This document shows positions 1-5,393 of a stretch of DNA of 6,482 bases, in pieces. How positions within the stretch are numbered: the stretch's first letter is position 1; every line of letters starts with the position of its first letter. The notes below the pieces were generated by a model. It ran no database searches and had not been told where the DNA came from. It worked only from the letters and a program-made list of their open reading frames with translations. This DNA is from Actinomycetota bacterium (GTDB lineage Bacteria; Actinomycetota; Actinomycetes; S36-B12; CAIYMF01): positions 1-6,482 of the forward strand of contig WLOZ01000112.1 in assembly GCA_009699025.1 (NCBI GenBank), given 5' to 3'. Both the position numbers and the translations under genes were made by a program.

Positions 1-91
1 CGGCCTCGCGCGCCTGCGCGGGACTCAGCGCTCCCCACTGCTGTCGGGCGGTGCGCTCGGCTGCGGTGAGGGCAGCCGGGGCAACTCTCAT
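1..91 (-). CDS. Possible N-terminus of an unidentified protein (partial, runs off left edge)
   Basis: On the minus strand an ATG at 91 opens a frame that stays open to the window edge, giving about 30 codons. The peptide begins MRVAPAALTAAERTARQQWG and continues with an Ala/Gln/Arg/Glu-rich, helix-forming stretch. Third codon positions are mostly G or C, as in the neighbouring genes. An in-frame GTG at 97 is an alternative start, and no other ATG, GTG or TTG start lies between it and the in-frame stop at 260-262. No strong Shine-Dalgarno sequence precedes either start. I do not recognise the family and assign no function. It would be co-directional with the transporter operon but separated from it by 175 bases and a likely terminator. 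A second minus frame is also open here but encodes an Arg/Ser/Pro-rich peptide typical of shadow frames. This could still be a chance open frame in GC-rich DNA. Confidence 0.35.
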   Translation of the reverse strand, partial: MRVAPAALTAAERTARQQWGALSPAQAREA

Positions 92-222
92 GGGCACAGG
101 ATGGCCCCGATCGCGAACTCCCCGAGCGATCCATCCACAGGCAGTTGTCCACGGAGGGTCACGGACGCCGCCCCACGTCGAACTTTTCAGCGAAAGTGCA
201 CGCCTCGTCGACTTTCCGTGCG

Positions 223-246
223 AAAAACGATCAGGGGTGGTGATCG
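223..246 (-). terminator. Candidate Rho-independent terminator of the ABC transporter operon
   Basis: Read on the minus strand, CGATCA (246-241) pairs with TGATCG (233-228) around a seven-base CCACCCC loop, followed directly by five T residues (227-223). It begins about 20 bases after the permease stop codon. The arms are perfect but only six base pairs with three G/C pairs, so the stem is modest. Stem, loop and T-tract in this order at the 3' end of an operon fit an intrinsic terminator. Confidence 0.55.
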
Positions 247-266
247 ATGCGGGGGCCGGCTACCGG

Positions 267-1358
267 CTAGGCAGCGCGCGAGCGGTTCCGCACGATCTTC
301 GCCAGTGCGACGGCCACCACGAGGCCAGCCCCGTAGAACACGTTCTGAATCCAGCCGGGGAAGCCCATCAGCTGGAGGCCGAAGATGCCGGTCTGGAGGA
401 AGAAGATCGCGATGAGGGTTCCGATCGGATTGAACTGCCCCGGCTGCACGACGGCGGTGCCGAGGAACACGGCGGCGAGCGCCGGCAGCAGGAACGAGGC
501 CGACGTCGCAGAGTCGAAGCCGCCGAGCGAGGAAACGAGGATCATGCCGGCCAGGCCCGCCAGGACCGCACCCACGAGGTAGGCGCCGAAGCGGATTCGA
601 TTGACGCGGATGCCCGCGAGCCGGGCCACCTCGCGGTTCGCGCCCACGAAGAGCATGTGGCGGCCGAGGGGCGTGAAGGCGAGGACGTAGGCGATCAGCA
701 GCGTGAGGCCCACTCCGTAGTAGAGCGACACGGGCAGTCCGAGATAGTGGGTGATGGACAGGCTGCTGAAACCCTCGTCGATGAGGGAGACCAAGCTCGA
801 GTCGGACACCCACTGCGTCACGCCCAGGATGAGAGTCGCCGTGCCGAGGGTGACCACGAACGACGACACGTCGAGCACCACCACGAAGTACGCGTTCACC
901 GCCCCGCAGAGGAGTGCGGCCACCAGCGCTCCCACGCACGCCATCGGGACGCTCCACCCCTTGTACGTCACCAGCACCGGCACCATCACGGCGGTGAGGC
1001 CCATGATCGAGGCAACCGACAGGTCGAACTCGCCCACGATGAGTGTGACCATCGCCGCCATCGCCAGGAAAATGAGCACCACGGCCTGCTGCGACCCGAA
1101 GATGGCACTGAGCGCGGGCGCCGAGCCGAAGATGTCCGGCATCTGCTGGTAGAAGAACAGCGCCATCAGCGCCCACACGATGATCAGCGCGTACTTGCTC
1201 AGGAAGGTCTGCCACCACGCAGGCCCCCGCCGCGCATCGATCGGCACGTGCGTCGAGGGCTCATCGGGCACACCACTGTCACCGATGATGCGGGTGGCCG
1301 CATCATCGTCGCTGCTCAGCCGCGCTGCCGCGCTGTCGCCCGCAATCTCGTGGCTCAC
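267..1358 (-). CDS. ABC transporter permease, ribose/sugar (RbsC-like) type
   Basis: Inner-membrane permease of a ribose-type importer, 363 residues; such permeases usually act as homodimers with the two-domain ATPase. About ten hydrophobic segments are visible, roughly at residues 56-72, 91-108, 112-131, 137-160, 165-183, 212-229, 255-275, 287-304, 310-331 and 338-355. Family hallmarks are GEFDLSVASIMG at 109-120 (the (I/F)DLSVGS-type motif of RbsC proteins), the cytoplasmic loop GRHMLFVGANREVARLAGI at 232-250, and FNPIGTLIA near 309-317. The N-terminus carries about 50 hydrophilic, Asp/Ser/Ala-rich residues before the first membrane segment, making it longer than the roughly 320-residue Escherichia coli RbsC. 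The GTG start at 1358 overlaps the ATPase stop codon (GTGA) and follows AAGGAG at 1368-1363, indicating translational coupling. It is the last gene of the operon. The fold is clear; the substrate cannot be read from it. Confidence 0.95.
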   Translation of the reverse strand: MSHEIAGDSAAARLSSDDDAATRIIGDSGVPDEPSTHVPIDARRGPAWWQTFLSKYALIIVWALMALFFYQQMPDIFGSAPALSAIFGSQQAVVLIFLAMAAMVTLIVGEFDLSVASIMGLTAVMVPVLVTYKGWSVPMACVGALVAALLCGAVNAYFVVVLDVSSFVVTLGTATLILGVTQWVSDSSLVSLIDEGFSSLSITHYLGLPVSLYYGVGLTLLIAYVLAFTPLGRHMLFVGANREVARLAGIRVNRIRFGAYLVGAVLAGLAGMILVSSLGGFDSATSASFLLPALAAVFLGTAVVQPGQFNPIGTLIAIFFLQTGIFGLQLMGFPGWIQNVFYGAGLVVAVALAKIVRNRSRAA

Positions 1359-2887
1359 CGGTCTCCTTCAGGTACTGCGATGGGCCCGGCATAGACAGCC
1401 TCGAGCACGTCGTCGGGGTTAGTGGTTCGCAGCTCGAGCAGGGGCTCGCCGGCGCGGAAGACAAGGATGCGGTCGCAGGCCTCGACCAGGTCGGAGGGCT
1501 CGCTGCTGCACAGCAGGACGCCCACCCCCTGAGCCGCGATGTCATGCACCGCCTGCAGAAGGTCGCGCCGCGCCCCCACGTCCACGGCCTGAGTGGGCTC
1601 GTGCAGCAGGAACAGCCGCGGCGAGACCGAGAGCCACTTCGCGAACAGCACCTTCTGCTGATTGCCGCCGCTGAGCTCCTTGACCAGCGTGGACACCGAT
1701 CGGGTCATGATCCCGAGTTGGTCGATCGCGTCGGCTGCCACCTCGTTCTGCCAGCCACGCCCGACGAAGAATGCGGACCCCCGTCTCGACACGCTCGGAA
1801 GGGCGACGTTGTCGCGGATGCTCATCTCGGTGGCAAGTCCCTCGAGAATGCGGCGCTCGGGCACCAGGGCAACTCCCGCCTTCATAGCGTCGGCGACCGA
1901 CGCGCGCCTGAGGTCGAGCGAGTCTTTGCCCAGCGTGAGCGTGCCAGCGAACGCAGATCGACCGCCCGAGAGGATTGAGGGAATCGCCTCGAAGCCGCTG
2001 CCCGGCAGCCCGGTCAGACCCACCACCTCGCCAGCGCCCACCGTCAGCGAGACGTCACTCGCGGACTCCCATGTGAGGCCTGTGATCGCGGCCAGAGGCG
2101 CGGGCTCGACGACAGCGTCACGATGGGCGAGGGAGTCAACGGACTTGCCGAGCATGAGCCGCGCCATGTCCTGCTCGGTGATGTCGAGGGTCACCAGGCC
2201 CGAACCGACCGACCGGCCGTCGCGCAGGATGGTGACGCGGTCGGACAGCGTCTGCACCTCCTCGAGGTTGTGGCTGACGATGAGCACCGACGTGCCCTCC
2301 GCCACCACCCGTTTGAGAAGAGTGTGGAAACGGCTGAGCTCCTCGCGCGGAAGCGCTCGAGTGGCCTCGTCGAGGATGATCAGACCGGTTCCGGGCTCGT
2401 GGTCACGCAGCGCCCGGGCGATCGCCACCTCGGCGCGGCGCATGGCTGGCAGGCCGCCGACGAGCTCCCGCGGGGAGACGGGCACCCCCAGACGAGTGAG
2501 GACCACCTGCGCGATCGCGTCCTGCCGCTTCCAACTGATGCGACGCAGGACGCGCGAGTGCCGGTACCCGCCAACTCCGATGTTCTCGGAGACCGTCAGG
2601 TGGTCGAGCAGCCCGAGGTCCTGATGCACGACTGACACACCGCGCGCCTGAACCAACTCCCACTGGACGGGCAGCCCGAGGGGCCGCCCGTCCAGGGTGA
2701 GGGTCATTCCCGGGTCCGGCACGTGGTAGCCCGTGAGGATCTTCACGAGTGTCGACTTGCCGGACCCGTTCTGGCCGATCAGCGCATGGATCTCACCGGG
2801 TTCGATGACCAGGTCGACGCTGTCGAGCACGCGCGTCGAGCCAAATGTCTTCGAGGCCCCGCGAACCTCCAGGCGCGGAGCGAGCAT
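1355..2887 (-). CDS. ABC transporter ATP-binding protein, RbsA/MglA-type double nucleotide-binding domain
   Basis: Cytoplasmic ATPase of 510 residues with two fused nucleotide-binding domains, the normal layout and length for ribose-type importers. NBD1 has Walker A GQNGSGKST (38-46), the Q-loop Gln89, Walker B LIILDEAT (169-176) and switch His206, but its signature region reads LVGGLPAMRR (142-151) rather than LSGGQ. NBD2 has a degenerate Walker A region (GLTGLPGSG, 290-298) without the GK(S/T) core, a canonical signature LSGGNQQKV (405-413), and LFLLHEPTQAVDVGA (425-439), where His429 sits in the usual Walker B Asp position. The switch-His position of NBD2 is Ser (CSSE, 460-463), as is common in this family. 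I chose the ATG at 2887 because it lies 2 bases after the binding-protein stop and starts just before the first domain; the frame extends upstream to 2947, which would add 20 unlikely residues. There is only a weak GAAG before the start, suggesting coupling. The stop overlaps the permease start. Confidence 0.95.
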   Translation of the reverse strand: MLAPRLEVRGASKTFGSTRVLDSVDLVIEPGEIHALIGQNGSGKSTLVKILTGYHVPDPGMTLTLDGRPLGLPVQWELVQARGVSVVHQDLGLLDHLTVSENIGVGGYRHSRVLRRISWKRQDAIAQVVLTRLGVPVSPRELVGGLPAMRRAEVAIARALRDHEPGTGLIILDEATRALPREELSRFHTLLKRVVAEGTSVLIVSHNLEEVQTLSDRVTILRDGRSVGSGLVTLDITEQDMARLMLGKSVDSLAHRDAVVEPAPLAAITGLTWESASDVSLTVGAGEVVGLTGLPGSGFEAIPSILSGGRSAFAGTLTLGKDSLDLRRASVADAMKAGVALVPERRILEGLATEMSIRDNVALPSVSRRGSAFFVGRGWQNEVAADAIDQLGIMTRSVSTLVKELSGGNQQKVLFAKWLSVSPRLFLLHEPTQAVDVGARRDLLQAVHDIAAQGVGVLLCSSEPSDLVEACDRILVFRAGEPLLELRTTNPDDVLEAVYAGPIAVPEGDR

Positions 2888-2889
2888 CG

Positions 2890-4116
2890 TTACTTCAGGC
2901 CCCATGCGGTGGCGAACTTGACCTTGAAGTCGTCGGTGCCGTACCACTCCGACGTGAGGTACGCCTCGGGCGTGAGCGCCAGGTCCTGCGTGTTGTCCTT
3001 GGTGAAGGTGCGCTGCACCAGGACGTCCTCGGGGGTGACGGGGTCGCCCGCGAGCTGCTGCATGAGCGCGTTGGCGTACACCCAGCCCTCGTAGATCACC
3101 GGGGTGCCGGTGTCGGCGAGCATCTTGCCCGCCTTGACCAGCTGGAGGCCAGCGACGTCACCCGACGAGGCGATCAGCTTCACCCTCGCCGTCGCGTTGG
3201 CCGCCTGGATGCCCGCGGTGACCGGGGGCACGAACGCGTCGACCGGAACGATGACGTAGTTGATATTCGGGTTCTTCACCAGCGCGGCCGCGATGCCCGC
3301 GGGCAGCTTGTCGACCGTGGGGGTGCTGAAGGGGACCGAGACCACGGTGCAGGTCGGGCAGATCTGGGTCACCGCTGCGGCACCGGCCGCCGACGCGTCC
3401 TTGGTGAGGCTCGAATCCTCGAGAGCTGCCCAGAGCACGTTCGTGCTCTCGCCGCCGTCGGCGATCGCGATCTTCGACAGGAACTCGAAGGCCTGAGTGC
3501 GGCTCACCGTGGGGTCGAGGAACGAGAGCTTGGCGTCGGACGTCTTGCCGCCTGAGGCCGCCTCGCCACCGACCAGCACCGGAATGCCGGCTGCGACGAG
3601 CGCATCGAAGGCGATGGGCAGCTGGGCGTAGTCGATGAAGCCGGTGACGACGGCGTCGGCCTTCTGGTCGAGCGCGGCCTTCATGCAGCCGCCAATGTCG
3701 GCGGGGTTGAACTTGCCGTCACAGAGCTTGACCTTGCCGCCGGCCTTCTCGATGCCCTCGGTGAGGCCAACGCCGATGCCGTGGATGACCGGGATGGCGT
3801 CGCCGATCGGGATCCACCACACGGTCTTGCCGGTCAGGTCGGCGGGCTTGGACAGGGTTGCGGGCTCGGGCCAGGCGCTGATCTTCTCGGTGTTCGCCGC
3901 GACCTCAGCGCGAGCGGCCTCGATGCCGTTCGCCGGAGCCGAGGAGGAAGCGGGAGCCGAGGAGGAAGCGGGAGCGGAGGCGCTGGTCGCGGCGGGCGAC
4001 GAGCTCGAGCCACCGCTGGATCCGCCGCCGCATGCTGCCAGCAGGACGGTGGAGACGGCCAGGCCGGTGACGACGATTGTCGACCGTCGTGCGGGCGATC
4101 GGGAGGTGAGACTCAT
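2890..4116 (-). CDS. Lipoprotein solute-binding protein of a sugar-type ABC importer (RbsB-like, periplasmic-binding-protein fold)
   Basis: Extracytoplasmic ligand-binding component, 408 residues from the ATG at 4116. It begins with basic residues (R6, R10, R11), a hydrophobic core and the lipobox LAAC, with lipidation expected on Cys29. Residues 30-64 form a Gly/Ser then Ser/Ala/Pro low-complexity tether that includes two exact SSSAPA repeats. The folded part starts near residue 95 with GKTVWWIPIG; hydrophobic strands such as DAVVTGF (154-160), IPVLVGG (178-184) and NYVIVPVDAF in the second half fit a two-lobed type I binding protein. Four cysteines form two close pairs, Cys132/Cys144 and Cys253/Cys256 (CPTC), possible disulfides. 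AAGGAA-type Shine-Dalgarno bases at 4128-4122 sit about 6 bases before the ATG, which favours it over the upstream ATG at 4188. It is the first gene of the operon, 2 bases before the ATPase. The ligand is unknown; sugars or polyols are typical of the family, but the neighbouring enzymes suggest something else may be carried. Confidence 0.93.
   Translation of the reverse strand: MSLTSRSPARRSTIVVTGLAVSTVLLAACGGGSSGGSSSSPAATSASAPASSSAPASSSAPANGIEAARAEVAANTEKISAWPEPATLSKPADLTGKTVWWIPIGDAIPVIHGIGVGLTEGIEKAGGKVKLCDGKFNPADIGGCMKAALDQKADAVVTGFIDYAQLPIAFDALVAAGIPVLVGGEAASGGKTSDAKLSFLDPTVSRTQAFEFLSKIAIADGGESTNVLWAALEDSSLTKDASAAGAAAVTQICPTCTVVSVPFSTPTVDKLPAGIAAALVKNPNINYVIVPVDAFVPPVTAGIQAANATARVKLIASSGDVAGLQLVKAGKMLADTGTPVIYEGWVYANALMQQLAGDPVTPEDVLVQRTFTKDNTQDLALTPEAYLTSEWYGTDDFKVKFATAWGLK
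3935..3975. repeat. 18-base in-frame tandem repeat (about 2.2 copies) in the lipoprotein tether
   Basis: The plus-strand unit GAGCCGAGGAGGAAGCGG occurs at 3936-3953 and again without mismatch at 3954-3971, followed by a partial third copy. On the coding (minus) strand each copy encodes SSSAPA, giving residues 51-62 of the solute-binding protein, just after the lipidated Cys29 and Gly/Ser run. A period of 18 keeps the frame, so copy changes would only lengthen or shorten the flexible tether. Confidence 0.85.
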
Positions 4117-4369
4117 CCAGGTTCCTTTGCCTTCGGTCGGGCCGCGAGCGGCTCGAGTCGGGTCGGGTCCAGCGCGGCGATGGTGCACGCTCTGGGTGGA
4201 ACGGACGCTATAGGGAAACTCTCACCGCCTTCACCATAACGTTCCGTCAGATGGCACGGGAGGCCGGCACTAGCCGAACTGTTATCCCGGCGTGATGTAC
4301 CTCCCCGTACGCCCGAAGTGCCGAGGGAATCGTTGTGCGAGGGGTAACCCCCATCGCAGAAGCGGGGGG
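4117..4369 (-). promoter_or_regulatory. Intergenic region carrying the presumed promoter of the ABC transporter operon
   Basis: This 253-base spacer lies between the lyase stop and the binding-protein start, and no coding frame in it is convincing. On the minus strand a TATAGC hexamer (4212-4207) could be a -10 element, which would give a leader of about 85 bases before the ATG at 4116; no good -35 stands out at 17-18 bases. The candidate -10 is flanked on the plus strand by GGAACGG (4198-4204) and CTCACCG (4221-4227), both of which recur in the divergent promoter region at 5311-5335. A rc copy of CGGAACG lies at 4240-4246. Promoter presence follows from operon layout; the exact elements are tentative. 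Confidence 0.4.
4337..4357 (-). terminator. Strong GC-rich hairpin just downstream of the lyase gene, possible U-less terminator
   Basis: On the plus strand GCGAGGGG (4337-4344) pairs with CCCC (4349-4352) plus TCGC (4354-4357), with a four-base TAAC loop and one bulged A at 4353. It starts 12 bases after the lyase stop codon in the direction of transcription. No T-run follows on the minus strand, so classical intrinsic termination is not shown; U-less hairpins ending genes are frequent in high-GC actinobacteria. It may equally protect the 3' end or insulate the lyase gene from the transporter operon. Confidence 0.4.
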
Positions 4370-5293
4370 CTAGGGGGATGACCAGCGGGCGAGGTAGTCG
4401 TCCTCGATCGAGCCGAACTCGGCGAGCCGGAACATCTCCTGACGATCCCGCCACGACAGCATCCGGTCGGCGAAGGAGTCGGTCTCCTGCGCGGCGCCGA
4501 GGTGGGCAAGCGCCTGCTGCCCCGCGAAGAGCATCGCGCGCATGAGGAAGTTAGCGAACAGCGCGATGGTGAAGCCCATGGCGTGTAACTCGGCCACTGA
4601 CAGGTTGGGGGTCTTGCCTCCTTCGACGATGTTGGCCACCAGGGGCACCCCCGCGAACTCCGCCCCGATGCGCTGCATCTCCTCGACGCTGGTCGGCGCC
4701 TCAAGGAACAGCGCGTCGGCCCCGGCCTTCAGGTAGGCGTGACCGCGCCGGATCGCCTCGTCGAGCCCGAGCACCCCGCGAGCGTCGGTGCGGGCGATGA
4801 TCAGCAGATTCGGATCCTCACGTGCCGCGACGGCTGCCGCAACCTTGGCCTGCATCTCAGCGGCCTCAATCAGTGTGTGCCCGTCGAAGTGCCCGCAGCG
4901 CTTGGGGTATGTCTGGTCCTCCAATTGAACGGCCGCAGCCCCCGCACGCTCGTACGCCTGGATCGTTCGGATTACCGACGGCACTCCCCCGAACCCAGTG
5001 TCGGCGTCGGCGACTACGGGGAGGCTCATCGCCGCGACCATCCGCGACACCTGCGCAACCATCTCCGTCTGGGAGACCAGGCCGATGTCCGGAAGTCCGA
5101 ACTGGGCGTTCGCGATGCCTGCACCCGTGGCGTAGCAGGCGGAGAAGCCGGCCCGCTCGACAAGCATCGCGCCCGCCGCGTCACTGGCGCCCGGAAGCAC
5201 GAGGGGGGATCCGCTCGCGAGCGCCGCCCGCAGGGCCACCCGTCGGGCGGCGGCGCCTGCCACCGAGGGGATGGCGGGGGGCGTGGCGCTCAT
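4370..5293 (-). CDS. Isocitrate lyase/PEP mutase superfamily C-C lyase (dimethylmalate/methylisocitrate lyase-like)
   Basis: Cytoplasmic TIM-barrel enzyme of 307 residues. Superfamily landmarks appear in order: PGASDAAGAMLVERAGF (34-50), the Mg2+-binding DADTGFG (96-102), LEDQTYPKRCGH (124-135) with the catalytic Cys133 loop, IARTDA (166-171), FLEAPTS (196-202) and ANIVEGGKTP (220-229). The KRCGH motif marks lyases such as isocitrate, 2-methylisocitrate and 2,3-dimethylmalate lyase; PEP mutases lack this cysteine. VEGGKTP differs from the TEFGATP I recall for PrpB methylisocitrate lyase and resembles the dimethylmalate lyase/'carboxyvinyl-carboxyphosphonate mutase'-annotated subgroup. The expected reaction is retro-aldol/Claisen cleavage of a 2-hydroxy di- or tricarboxylate to a 2-oxoacid or glyoxylate plus a second acid; the exact substrate is not determined. 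The ATG at 5293 is preceded by GAGGAGG (5303-5297); an in-frame ATG at 5305 overlaps that site and is less likely. The gene is divergent from the flavoprotein and upstream of the transporter operon. Confidence 0.9.
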   Translation of the reverse strand: MSATPPAIPSVAGAAARRVALRAALASGSPLVLPGASDAAGAMLVERAGFSACYATGAGIANAQFGLPDIGLVSQTEMVAQVSRMVAAMSLPVVADADTGFGGVPSVIRTIQAYERAGAAAVQLEDQTYPKRCGHFDGHTLIEAAEMQAKVAAAVAAREDPNLLIIARTDARGVLGLDEAIRRGHAYLKAGADALFLEAPTSVEEMQRIGAEFAGVPLVANIVEGGKTPNLSVAELHAMGFTIALFANFLMRAMLFAGQQALAHLGAAQETDSFADRMLSWRDRQEMFRLAEFGSIEDDYLARWSSP

Positions 5294-5393
5294 GGGCCTC
5301 CTCATCAGGCGGAACGGTGTGCTGGACACTCACCGTCACGGTCGCTAGCCTCTCAACTCACTAGAGCAAACACTACAGGAATTCGGAGGGGGA
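5294..5393. promoter_or_regulatory. Divergent promoter region with inverted repeats between lyase and flavoprotein genes
   Basis: The 100 bases between the two divergent starts must hold promoters in both directions. Inverted arms ACGGTG (5314-5319) and CACCGT (5331-5336) are separated by 11 bases. Overlapping them on the right is the perfect palindrome ACCGTCACGGT (5332-5342), so three ACGGT/ACCGT half-sites occur within 29 bases. This is a plausible operator for a dimeric regulator controlling both genes. The half-sites lie nearer the lyase start, about 20 to 50 bases upstream of it. The flavoprotein end has GGAGGGGGA as ribosome-binding site (5385-5393). I see no clear -10/-35 pair in either direction. 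No regulator gene is visible in the window. Confidence 0.45.

Noticed and set aside
255..267. Short hairpin GCCGG-CTA-CCGGC at the permease stop codon
   Set aside because: The stem is only five base pairs, overlaps the last coding bases and has no T-tract. The hairpin at 228-246 with five Ts is a better terminator.
187..1218. Minus-strand open frame of 343 codons overlapping the permease in another frame
   Set aside because: Arg/Pro/Gly-rich shadow of the permease; the permease frame has the family motifs and a Shine-Dalgarno sequence.
51..1394. Long plus-strand open frame of 447 codons opposite the permease gene
   Set aside because: Its product is rich in His, Arg, Glu and Asp without any recognisable domain. 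It is the antisense shadow of a clear ten-segment permease and arises from G/C-rich third positions.
1662..2624. Plus-strand open frame of 320 codons opposite the ATPase gene
   Set aside because: Ser/Arg/Thr-rich antisense shadow; the minus strand carries Walker, signature and switch motifs throughout.
2888..2947. Upstream extension of the ATPase gene to a start at 2947
   Set aside because: It would overlap the binding-protein C-terminus by 58 bases and add a non-homologous basic leader; the ATG at 2887 sits 2 bases after the preceding stop.
2845..3555. Plus-strand open frame of 236 codons opposite the solute-binding protein
   Set aside because: No domain, Arg/Glu/His-rich composition, and wholly antisense to a well-supported lipoprotein.
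4208..4237. Nine-codon minus-strand mini-ORF (MVKAVRVSL) upstream of the transporter operon
   Set aside because: Its ribosome-binding site is weak, it contains no run of diagnostic codons, and its stop overlaps the candidate -10, so it would probably not be transcribed.
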